This document shows, piece after piece, positions 1-5,376 of a DNA stretch of 5,452 bases. Below the pieces are notes generated by a model. The model was not told the DNA's origin. It saw nothing but the letters and a program-made list of their open reading frames with translations, and ran no database searches. The stretch comes from an uncultured Bacteroides sp. (lineage in GTDB: Bacteria; Bacteroidota; Bacteroidia; Bacteroidales; Bacteroidaceae), in assembly GCF_902491285.1 (NCBI RefSeq), contig NZ_CABUHK010000154.1, positions 1-5,452 of the forward strand, written 5' to 3'. The position numbers were made by a program, and so were the translations under genes. The number at the start of each line of letters is the position of its first letter. The stretch's first letter is position 1.

Positions 1-403
1 ACTGGAAGAAAAGCACATCAGCATCGTGGATTCACTAAAGAAGGGTATCCAGATCAAAGGCAATTACTCCCTGCTCTACTCCATCTTCCGCAACCTGATG
101 GACAATGCCATCGCATACGCCGGAACCAATATTCAGATAAACATCAACTGTTTCCGTGAAGATGAGAACTACTATTATTTCAGCTTCGCAGATACGGGCA
201 TCGGTGTCTCTCCGGAACATCTGAACCGCCTTTTCGAACGTTTCTACCGGGTGGACAAAGGGCGTTCACGCAAACTCGGCGGAACCGGTTTAGGGCTTGC
301 CATCGTAAAGAATGCCGTCATCATCCACGGAGGAAACATTTCTGCCAAGAATAATCAAGGCGGCGGACTGGAATTTGTCTTCACGCTGGCGAAAGAGAAA
401 TAA
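1..403 (+). CDS. Sensor histidine kinase, C-terminal fragment (HATPase domain)
   Basis: This is the ATP-binding catalytic end of a membrane-associated two-component sensor kinase, which would autophosphorylate a histidine and pass the phosphate to a response regulator. The frame is open from base 2 and gives 133 residues, so the sensor, membrane and phospho-acceptor (H-box) parts lie upstream of the window; the GTG at 26 is an internal valine codon, not a start. Numbering from base 2, the N box is FRNLMDNA (29-36, Asn31 and Asn35), the G1 box is DTGIG (64-68), the F box is FERFYRVD (78-85), and the G2 box is GGTGLGLAIVK (93-103). This motif set is typical of PhoR/EnvZ-type HATPase_c domains. 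The ATP site looks intact. The stop at 401-403 lies 31 bp from the end of the convergent gene at 435. The signal sensed cannot be told from this part. Confidence 0.95.
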   Translation, partial: LEEKHISIVDSLKKGIQIKGNYSLLYSIFRNLMDNAIAYAGTNIQININCFREDENYYYFSFADTGIGVSPEHLNRLFERFYRVDKGRSRKLGGTGLGLAIVKNAVIIHGGNISAKNNQGGGLEFVFTLAKEK

Positions 404-434
404 ACAGCTTGGTTTTTCTTTATTCACAGTGCAG

Positions 435-2006
435 TCAAACAATCAGCCACTCTCCCAGATTCCGTTTCGCGGCATCAAAAGACACACCGACTTTCACCAG
501 TCGCCTGCCATCCACGGTGTAGGGCAAAAGGTAACCTTTTTCATCAATCTGCTTCAGAGCTTCTTCGGCGGTGCCGGTGAGTTTAAATTCGAACACATAG
601 ATGTAGTCCGCAGTCTTTACTACTGCGTCGGCACGACCGATAGCGGTACGGACTTCCGCTTGCGTGAATTGCCCCATGAGTTTGAAGACGAGATAGAATA
701 CAACTTGATAATGACGTTCAGTTTTCTCGTTCAGTTCGTAAGGAAAATCGGCGAAGAAACAGGACAGACGAGTGAGGAAAGCTTCCGTTTCGCCCGTTTC
801 CAGTTCATGCACAAATTTCCCGATATAAAAGGTGGTATCGGTGGATGCGACAGGAGTATAGAAAGGGGCGACAAAATTGAGGAAACCATATTTCACCTCT
901 TCGTTAGGAAACCCCAGCGTATATGTACGAAAACGTTGGTCGAACGACTTTATAGTCAGGTATCCGCTTTGATAAATCATCGGAACAGGATTGGAGATAT
1001 TCGCCCTGTCGTCACTCAATGAAGCAGAAGAGACTTCAATACCGTCCAATTCGCGAAGGTCAAAATTTGTCTTCTTTAGGATCTCTACCAGAAAAGTAGG
1101 CGTTCCGCTGGCAAACCAATAGTCACCGAAACGCGACTTAGCAAGGGCATTGAGCACACTGAAAGGATTGAACATGGGAGTAAATCCTTTCTCAGGAGTG
1201 AAGCGGTAACCGTCATACTGGCGGGTGAGTTGCTCTATAGCTTCGTCATAATTTGTTTCAGCCTGGAGAGCCAGTTCTTGCAATTCAGGTACAAAAACGG
1301 TTTCGATTTCCGTACGTGTCATGCCGCAAAGGGTGTTGTACTCAAGGTCGAAGCTGATATCATTCAACTGGTTAAGCGTGCTGAAAATGCCCATCTGCGC
1401 AAACTTCGTTACTCCGGTGATAAAGACAAACTGAAGATAAGGGTCAGCATCTTTGAGTACAGTATAGAAAGCGGTCAGCGTTTTACGGAAGTCTTCTTGC
1501 AAATCAGGTTTATCGAATGTCTGAAGCATGGGTTTGTCATATTCGTCTACGAGTACGACCACACGGCGTCCGGTCTGTTCGTATGCACGTCGGATAATGG
1601 TAATGAAGCGTCCGGAGTAGGTCATTGTGCCTTTATCTACTCCATACATCTCTTCCCAACTTTCCAGTTGCAGTTCAAGCATTCCTTCCAATCGTTCCCT
1701 ACTGTCATATTTCTCAGCATTCAAGCTTAGGTGCAACACCGGGTATTCGAACCAGTTCTGCTCCAATTTCTCGATAGCGAGTCCTTCGAAAAGTTCTTTC
1801 TTCCCCTTGAAATAAGCTTCAAGCGTGGAAAGCAACAGGCTCTTCCCGAAACGCCGGGGACGACTGAGGAAATAAGGCTTCCCTTTCGTTACGAGACGAT
1901 AGACCAGTTCTGTTTTATCGACATAAAGATATCCTTCCGAGCGAAGAAATTCGAAACTTTGTATCCCTATCGGGAGCTTACGGAGCGTTTTAACAGGTGC
2001 GTTCAT
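435..2006 (-). CDS. AAA-ATPase-like protein with C-terminal PD-(D/E)XK nuclease-like domain
   Basis: A 523-residue cytoplasmic protein with the architecture I recognise as 'AAA-ATPase-like' (PF09820 type) followed by a PD-(D/E)XK nuclease-like domain (DUF1703/PF08011 type). The N-terminal part reads GIQSFEFLRSEGYLYVDKT, then a modified Walker A segment, RPRRFGKS (49-56), where the second Arg-Phe precedes Gly-Lys-Ser. Walker B is VVVLVDEYDKPM (149-160), and a sensor-like strand QFVFITGVTKF follows at 192-202. Near the C-terminus, GRADAVV (457-463, Asp460) and YVFEFKL (470-476, Glu472 and Lys474) form a plausible nuclease triad, followed by the helix EEALKQIDEKGY (481-492). All key residues are present and the length is normal for the family. 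The family occurs in many copies in Bacteroides genomes and, as far as I know, has no settled function; DNA defence or mobile-element control are only suggestions. ATG at 2004-2006 lies about 36 bp from a -7 box. It looks monocistronic and is convergent with the kinase. Confidence 0.93.
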   Translation of the reverse strand: MNAPVKTLRKLPIGIQSFEFLRSEGYLYVDKTELVYRLVTKGKPYFLSRPRRFGKSLLLSTLEAYFKGKKELFEGLAIEKLEQNWFEYPVLHLSLNAEKYDSRERLEGMLELQLESWEEMYGVDKGTMTYSGRFITIIRRAYEQTGRRVVVLVDEYDKPMLQTFDKPDLQEDFRKTLTAFYTVLKDADPYLQFVFITGVTKFAQMGIFSTLNQLNDISFDLEYNTLCGMTRTEIETVFVPELQELALQAETNYDEAIEQLTRQYDGYRFTPEKGFTPMFNPFSVLNALAKSRFGDYWFASGTPTFLVEILKKTNFDLRELDGIEVSSASLSDDRANISNPVPMIYQSGYLTIKSFDQRFRTYTLGFPNEEVKYGFLNFVAPFYTPVASTDTTFYIGKFVHELETGETEAFLTRLSCFFADFPYELNEKTERHYQVVFYLVFKLMGQFTQAEVRTAIGRADAVVKTADYIYVFEFKLTGTAEEALKQIDEKGYLLPYTVDGRRLVKVGVSFDAAKRNLGEWLIV

Positions 2007-2041
2007 ATCAGCTTTTATTAAAAAATAACCAATGCTACGGG

Positions 2042-2049
2042 CAAAGATA
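2042..2049 (-). promoter_or_regulatory. Probable promoter -7 box for the ATPase/nuclease gene
   Basis: Read on the minus strand this is TATCTTTG, an exact match to the Bacteroides -7 consensus TAnnTTTG. It would start transcription near 2035 and give a leader of about 30 nt before the ATG at 2006. A good TTTG -33 box is not visible at the usual 19-21 bp spacing, so the promoter may be weak or assisted by a regulator. Confidence 0.6.
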
Positions 2050-2153
2050 ACAAATTCGATGCAGATTCCACCCGAAGGGAAGAGATTATTTAGCCCTATT
2101 CACACAAAGTCGGCTGTATCGATAAAAAATACGAAGCCGCATATCCAGTTTTC

Positions 2154-2181
2154 AAAACTTACCGGAATATCGGTATGTTTT
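2154..2181. promoter_or_regulatory. Imperfect inverted repeat over the lipoprotein promoter (candidate operator)
   Basis: The arms AAAACTTACCG (2154-2164) and CGGTATGTTTT (2171-2181) are reverse complements at 10 of 11 positions, around a 6-bp centre (GAATAT). The right arm covers the presumed -33 region of the lipoprotein promoter (2174-2177). That position suits a dimeric regulator. The dyad is followed by a run of T (2178-2183), so a weak terminator-like hairpin is the alternative reading, although no gene is seen to end here. Confidence 0.4.
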
Positions 2182-2204
2182 TTCACATAGTTTTCATACC
2201 TTTG
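2174..2204 (+). promoter_or_regulatory. Probable promoter of the lipoprotein gene
   Basis: The -7 box is TACCTTTG at 2197-2204, an exact TAnnTTTG match. TATG at 2174-2177 matches three of four bases of the TTTG -33 box with a 19-bp spacer. Transcription would begin near 2211, leaving about 27 nt before the ATG at 2238. This placement rules out the ATG at 2175, which falls inside the promoter. Confidence 0.7.
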
Positions 2205-2237
2205 CTTTCGAAAGTAAGTTTAAACCAACCAATTGTC

Positions 2238-3173
2238 ATGAAAACAAACATAAGCCTTATACTCATTCTGTGCCTTCTTCTTGGCGCCTGTAAAAACGGG
2301 AATGCTTCAAGTCAAAACAAAAGCGAAACACCGCAAGATACCATTAAGGCTATTAAGATGCCCGCCATCCCGCAAATGATGACAGCACCGGAACAACGGG
2401 CCGACTTTCTGGCCAAGCATTATTGGGACAATGTAAACTTTGCCGACACCAACTATATCCACCATCCGGAAGTAACGGAACAAGCGTGGGCAGATTATTG
2501 CGACTTGCTGAACCACGTACCGCTTGAAACAGCCCAACAAGCCATGCGCAATGTAATCGACCGGACCAATGTGGACAAGAAGGTGTTTACATATATCACC
2601 GACCTGGCAGACAAGTATCTGTATGATCCCAACTCCCCCATGCGCAACGAAGAATTTTATATACCGGTACTGGAAGCAATGATAGCCTCTCCTGTATTGA
2701 ACGAAACAGAGAAGATACGTCCCCAGGCCCGTCTTAAGCTGGCTCAGAAAAATCGTATCGGAACCAAAGCGCTCAACTTCACTTATACCCTGGCCTCAGG
2801 AGCACAAGGTTCATTATATCAGTTGAAAGCGGAATATCTTCTGTTATTTATCAATAACCCCGGCTGTCAGGCATGCACAGAAACCATAGAAGGTCTGAAA
2901 AACGCTCCCATCATCAACCAGCTTTTACAGGAAAAGAAGTTGGTACTTCTCTCCATCTACCCCGATGAGGAACTGGACGAGTGGAAAAAGCATCTGAGCG
3001 AATTTCCCAATGAATGGATTAACGGATATGACAAGAAGTTCACTATCAAAGAAGAACAGGTCTATGACTTAAAGGCTATCCCGACTCTATATCTGTTGGA
3101 TAAAGACAAGACTGTATTGCTTAAAGATGCCACTGCACCAGCCATTGAAGCATATCTAATGCAGCATCAATAG
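2238..3173 (+). CDS. Thioredoxin-fold lipoprotein with DUF5106-like N-terminal region
   Basis: A 311-residue envelope lipoprotein. ATG 2238 is preferred over the in-frame ATG at 2175 because it gives a proper signal: MKTN, a hydrophobic stretch, then lipobox LGAC with Cys18 as the lipidation site. No acidic residues follow the Cys (KNGNASS), so the Bacteroidetes surface-export signal is not evident and a periplasm-facing location is more likely. Residues about 45-175 are helical and resemble the DUF5106 region found in Bacteroides thioredoxin-like lipoproteins (HYWDNVNFAD at 61-70). Residues about 180-311 form a thioredoxin/TlpA-like domain: strand YLLLFINNPGC, redox motif CQAC (210-213), and the cis-Pro loop AIPTLYLLD (280-288, Pro282). 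Both cysteines are present, so thiol-disulfide exchange is plausible, but the partner is unknown. It has its own promoter and appears monocistronic. No clear terminator hairpin follows; a palindrome array starts about 20 bp downstream. Confidence 0.92.
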   Translation: MKTNISLILILCLLLGACKNGNASSQNKSETPQDTIKAIKMPAIPQMMTAPEQRADFLAKHYWDNVNFADTNYIHHPEVTEQAWADYCDLLNHVPLETAQQAMRNVIDRTNVDKKVFTYITDLADKYLYDPNSPMRNEEFYIPVLEAMIASPVLNETEKIRPQARLKLAQKNRIGTKALNFTYTLASGAQGSLYQLKAEYLLLFINNPGCQACTETIEGLKNAPIINQLLQEKKLVLLSIYPDEELDEWKKHLSEFPNEWINGYDKKFTIKEEQVYDLKAIPTLYLLDKDKTVLLKDATAPAIEAYLMQHQ

Positions 3174-3194
3174 TTAACATGTAGTTCCAATATC

Positions 3195-3347
3195 AGTTCC
3201 AACCGTTGAAACAAAATGTTTCTGCCGCTCGGAACTAAAGTTTCATCGGCTTGAAACCAAAGTTTCTTCAGTTTGAAACTAAAGTTTCATCTGCTTGAAA
3301 CTAGAGTTTCATCCGCTTGAAACCGTTGGTTTCAACGCTTTGGAACT
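3195..3347. repeat. Tandem array of six GAAAC-GTTTC palindromes, 22-bp period
   Basis: Six imperfect palindromes begin at 3208, 3231, 3253, 3275, 3297 and 3319. The core is GAAAC, 4-5 nt, GTTTC; the commonest form is GAAACTAAAGTTTC. The linker after each core is exactly 8 nt, consensus ATCNGCTT, so spacing is 22 bp, or 23 bp after the two outermost units, whose centres are 5 nt (AAAAT and CGTTG). The second unit has GGAAC instead of GAAAC, which would still pair with GUUUC in RNA through a G-U wobble. The array is bounded by an imperfect inverted repeat: AGTTCCAACCGTTGAAAC at 3195-3212, mirrored at 3329-3347. It lies 21 bp past the lipoprotein stop and is probably in its 3' untranslated region. 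The 8-nt linkers are far too short for CRISPR spacers. Confidence 0.93.
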
Positions 3348-3373
3348 TTCTAAAGCTGTACTTCCCTAATAAT

Positions 3374-3533
3374 GGTTGACTTGTTTATCTCTAATAGCTG
3401 CTATGTGTTGACTAGAAATATTACTAACCCTGGCAGCTGTTTACTTTATTATTTATTATTCCTGCCTCCGGTTTACTTATTTTTTTCTTATTCCTTTAAC
3501 CGGTTGACTCTTCTCTTTGAAAGAAGAAAAAAG
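3374..3533. repeat. Five-copy degenerate 32-bp tandem repeat headed by GGTTGACT
   Basis: Units begin at exactly 3374, 3406, 3438, 3470 and 3502. Their first eight bases are GGTTGACT, TGTTGACT, TGTTTACT, GGTTTACT and GGTTGACT. The rest is degenerate and T-rich, with shared sub-motifs: CTG at unit positions 25-27 in the first three, and TTATTCCT in the third and fourth. The longest open frame here (3372-3596) has no recognisable product and looks spurious. The array lies between the palindrome array and the transposase. It is either host DNA beside the insertion or part of the insertion sequence's non-coding end. Confidence 0.8.
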
Positions 3534-3616
3534 AAAGGAACTCACCCTTTTTCCTCTTTCTATCCCGCTAGCAGGGCATTCTTGGTCTTTTCATAAGCAA
3601 ATGTACATATTTATTT
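3534..3616. other. Non-coding stretch between the 32-bp array and the transposase stop
   Basis: No gene is supported here. It begins pyrimidine-rich (3541-3565), then has the partly palindromic CCCGCTAGCAGGG at 3565-3577, and ends AT-rich. On the minus strand, 3598-3605 reads TACATTTG, which matches TAnnTTTG, but no good -33 box stands upstream. It could be the left tail of the insertion sequence. Confidence 0.5.
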
Positions 3617-4510
3617 TTAAGCAAGTGCTACATTCAGATACTTTTCTCTGTAGCTTATCCATCTTTTCCTGATAGGTCCTTGCATTTCTCCTGCCTGTAC
3701 CGGGGTAAGCATATCCAAGCTCATATGAGGCCTTTCGTTGTTATAGAAGTGAACGGCTGTTGCTACAGCTTTTCTGACTTCCTGTATTGAACTAAAGCGC
3801 ATTCCTTGCAGCAATTCATTCTTTATAATGCCATTCACACGCTCAGCTATGGCATTGTCCTTGGGATTGCCATCCTCTGTCATGCTGGGAAGAATCCCGT
3901 TATGTCGTAATATGGCAATATAATCCGCACTGGCATATTGTACGCCTCGGTCGGAGTGATGGATCAAACCCTTAATCTCCTTTGCAGCTATGCGTCTGAC
4001 TGCCATTTCCAGAGCTTCCACTGTGTAACAGCTTCCCAGAGTATCACCTACGCAATACCCAATGATCTCCTTCGTATAGGCGTCTGTCACCAGAGACAGG
4101 TAGCAGAACACATAACTGCCGTCAGGCAACCATATGGTAATGTAAGTGATATCACTAACCCACAGCTGATCAGGATGTTCTAATAGCAATGTCCTGGTTA
4201 AATCAGGATACTGTGGCAAGTGATGAGAGGAGTCTGTCGTACGTGGAGCCCGAAAACGTTTGCGTATTGTCAGCTTATACTTGGACAATATAGCACAGAA
4301 ACAGTCACGCCCAACAAAGGCCTGGCTGGTGCCGAACTCATTACGGTACATCAGCCAAAGTTTCATCCCCCCAATACCAGGGTCCTTTGAACGCACACGT
4401 TTGACAAACTCAAGAACAAAACGTTCACGGGCCGAACTATCCGTACTATGGTCAACATACTTATAAAAGGCTTGCTTTGTTACACCAAACAATTTGCAAA
4501 GAGAGACCAC
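3617..4510 (-). CDS. IS3-family transposase OrfB (DDE integrase domain)
   Basis: The catalytic half of an IS3 transposase, 297 residues from the GTG at 4510. The N-terminus (LCKLFGVTKQAFYKYVD) and the segment around GIGGMKLWLMYR (46-55) match the HTH_21 region of the family. The rve/DDE core has DQLWVSDITYI (Asp120), HHSDRGVQYAS (Asp187) and NAIAERVNGIIKNE (Glu223), with exactly 35 residues between the second Asp and the Glu and Lys230 seven residues after it, the classical DD(35)E-K signature. It ends with FYNNERPHMSL and a TPVQAG segment. No frameshift or stop interrupts it, so it may be active. The frame extends upstream without a stop to 4579, through the slippery run at 4561-4567, so the main product is probably an OrfAB fusion of about 429 residues. 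The GTG is only the first nominal start in this frame. Confidence 0.96.
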   Translation of the reverse strand: MVSLCKLFGVTKQAFYKYVDHSTDSSARERFVLEFVKRVRSKDPGIGGMKLWLMYRNEFGTSQAFVGRDCFCAILSKYKLTIRKRFRAPRTTDSSHHLPQYPDLTRTLLLEHPDQLWVSDITYITIWLPDGSYVFCYLSLVTDAYTKEIIGYCVGDTLGSCYTVEALEMAVRRIAAKEIKGLIHHSDRGVQYASADYIAILRHNGILPSMTEDGNPKDNAIAERVNGIIKNELLQGMRFSSIQEVRKAVATAVHFYNNERPHMSLDMLTPVQAGEMQGPIRKRWISYREKYLNVALA

Positions 4511-4542
4511 CGTATAGGCATGCCTCCCTTTACAAAGCCTTT

Positions 4543-4905
4543 TTATTGTTTGGTACCAGCTTTTTTTCGGATAGGAAGATTAAACATCTCCTCGGCAACA
4601 TCAATCATCGTATCGAAGGCGTGCGCACGCATTTTAGCATCTTTAAGCTCTGCACGTAAACGCTCATTCTCAAGACGTAAGGCAGTAATTGAGGAGGATT
4701 CCTCCGAGGACTTGGGAGACTTGTGCTTTTTCATATAAGCGGATATTTCAGGATTAGAATCCTCAAAGATACGAACCCAACGCCAAAATGTAATACGGGC
4801 AATCCCTTTTTCTTGGGCAAAACGAGAAACTGAGAAATTCGAACGATAGAAATCGCCAAGAAGTTCAAGCTGATAAGGACTAAAGGTCATGTCACTCTTT
4901 TTCAT
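4543..4905 (-). CDS. IS3-family OrfA (helix-turn-helix, coiled coil)
   Basis: A 120-residue first frame of the IS3 transposase. Residues about 8-50 form a helix-turn-helix (FSPYQLELLGDFY, then SVSRFAQEKGIARITFWRWVR) that in this family binds the terminal repeats. Residues about 74-105 have heptad-spaced leucines (TALRLENERLRAEL), a leucine-zipper-type coiled coil used for multimerisation. The last residues read IRKKAGTKQ, where the two Lys codons are the slippery run. OrfA alone normally acts as a DNA-binding regulator of transposition. The ATG at 4903-4905 has no strong Shine-Dalgarno sequence. I did not find a TAnnTTTG promoter upstream, so expression may be low or depend on read-in. Confidence 0.95.
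   Translation of the reverse strand: MKKSDMTFSPYQLELLGDFYRSNFSVSRFAQEKGIARITFWRWVRIFEDSNPEISAYMKKHKSPKSSEESSSITALRLENERLRAELKDAKMRAHAFDTMIDVAEEMFNLPIRKKAGTKQ
4560..4567 (-). promoter_or_regulatory. Programmed -1 frameshift site joining orfA to orfB
   Basis: On the transposase mRNA the orfA codons are CGA AAA AAA GCT, giving the heptamer A-AAA-AAA followed by G. A one-base backward slip makes the next codon AGC, and the new frame (SWYQTIKRLCKGRHAY...) runs without a stop into orfB. The orfA stop lies 15 nt past the run. A strong downstream stimulatory hairpin is not obvious, although short self-complementary pieces (GGTACC and AGGCATGCCT) follow within 45 nt. Confidence 0.85.
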
Positions 4906-4944
4906 CTTTTATTCATTTTAGTTGATACTTATAGTAGTCAACCA

Positions 4945-5068
4945 AATCCAGGGTAAGACAAGCAACTATCAATTAGAGTAACTTGACTGCATGACCGGAG
5001 TAACCCAATCGCATTAGTTGCTCCAATTCACCCGTTCTTTCAAGAAGCATTAACTCATTTATTGGCTA
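4945..5068. other. Non-coding stretch right of the insertion sequence, with one hairpin
   Basis: No open frame of note. GGAGTAAC (4997-5004) can pair with GTTGCTCC (5017-5024) as an 8-bp stem with one G-U pair and a 12-nt loop. GAGTAAC occurs at 4976 and again at 4998, exactly 22 bp apart, which may be a decayed start of the array that follows. No U-tract follows the hairpin, so it is not a standard terminator. Confidence 0.4.
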
Positions 5069-5200
5069 CTAATAGATGAGTTATCAGCCTTTAATACCTG
5101 ATTTCTCAATTATTAATAGTTGATATGTCAATCTTTAATAGTTGACGTATCAGACGTTAACATCCTACAAATCAACCTATAACACTACAAAACGTCACGT
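5069..5200. repeat. Degenerate 22-bp tandem repeat, six units
   Basis: Units begin at exactly 5069, 5091, 5113, 5135, 5157 and 5179. They open with CTAATA, TTAATA, TTAATA, TTAATA, TTAACA and ATAACA. Units one to four carry a short dyad, TGA-N4-TCA; the clearest are TTGATATGTCAA (5120-5131) and TTGACGTATCAG (5142-5153). The last two units keep the period but lose the left half of the dyad. The sequence differs from the palindrome array at 3195-3347, but the 22-bp period is shared. The array lies about 140 bp upstream of the riboswitch promoter. Confidence 0.82.
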
Positions 5201-5217
5201 CATCCGATGCACCGGAG

Positions 5218-5239
5218 TGAGAGCAACCGTTTGCTCTCA
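5218..5239. repeat. Perfect 9-bp hairpin TGAGAGCAA / TTGCTCTCA
   Basis: TGAGAGCAA (5218-5226) and TTGCTCTCA (5231-5239) are exact reverse complements around a 4-nt centre, CCGT. A third copy of TGAGAGCAA stands at 5312-5320, about 20 bp before the -33 box of the riboswitch promoter. No T-run follows the hairpin, so a regulator-binding dyad is at least as likely as a terminator. Confidence 0.6.
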
Positions 5240-5338
5240 TACCTGCCACCACACTTGCTACCACGCTTGAAACAGCGATGAATAAAGGGATACGCAGGAA
5301 TTGTTAGAGCATGAGAGCAAAACTGCTGTTATTTTCTT

Positions 5339-5370
5339 TTTGGTAGAAACAAATAAACTATATATCTTTG
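5339..5370 (+). promoter_or_regulatory. Promoter of the cobalamin-riboswitch transcript
   Basis: TTTG at 5339-5342 and TATCTTTG at 5363-5370 match the Bacteroides -33 and -7 consensus fully, with a 20-bp spacer. Transcription should start near 5377, so the riboswitch aptamer would form the very 5' end of the transcript. Confidence 0.8.
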
Positions 5371-5376
5371 TCCCCG

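Larger units (their letters stand above)
3373..4944 (-). mobile_element. IS3-family insertion sequence (ends provisional)
   Basis: The core 3617-4905 is certain: an orfA/orfB pair with the IS3-family layout. The ends are less sure. The best terminal inverted repeat I can find is TGGTTGACT at 3373-3381 with AGTCAACCA at 4936-4944, nine identical bases that fit the family's 5'-TG...CA-3' ends and give 1,572 bp. The trinucleotide AAT sits at 3371-3373 and 4945-4947, a possible 3-bp target duplication, but it would shift the left end by one base. A caution is that GGTTGACT is also the head of the 32-bp repeat. The left end could instead lie nearer 3617, since IS3 elements often have little sequence beyond orfB. 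Confidence 0.6.

Noticed and set aside
404..434. Terminator between the convergent kinase and ATPase/nuclease genes
   Set aside because: There is a T-rich run near 412-421 but no stem of useful length in the 31-bp gap.
312..1022. Plus-strand open frame of 236 codons
   Set aside because: It overlaps the end of the kinase and runs antisense to the ATPase/nuclease gene, whose motifs are unmistakable. The translation shows no recognisable domain.
1230..1730. Plus-strand open frame of 166 codons
   Set aside because: It is entirely antisense to the ATPase domain of the 435-2006 gene and has no domain features.
2175..2237. Longer lipoprotein starting at the ATG at 2175
   Set aside because: That ATG lies inside the predicted promoter, and the extension would place extra residues before the lipoprotein signal. 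ATG 2238 gives a standard signal peptide and lipobox.
3208..3341. Possible CRISPR array made of GAAAC...GTTTC repeats
   Set aside because: The would-be spacers are only 8 nt and nearly identical to each other (ATCNGCTT), and the repeat core is 14-15 nt. No cas gene is present.
3372..3596. Plus-strand open frame of 74 codons
   Set aside because: It lies over the 32-bp tandem repeat and a pyrimidine-rich stretch. Its composition explains the open frame, and no start signal or domain is seen.
3431..4950. Alternative insertion-sequence ends based on an ACCCTGG inverted match (3427-3433 with 4948-4954)
   Set aside because: A 7-base match between two regions of this size is expected by chance, and the flanks show no target duplication. 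The 9-base TGGTTGACT match is better, though also not proven.
5243..5266. Two 12-bp near-repeats (CTGCCACCACAC and TTGCTACCACGC)
   Set aside because: There are only two copies with three differences; this could be chance, and no further unit continues convincingly.
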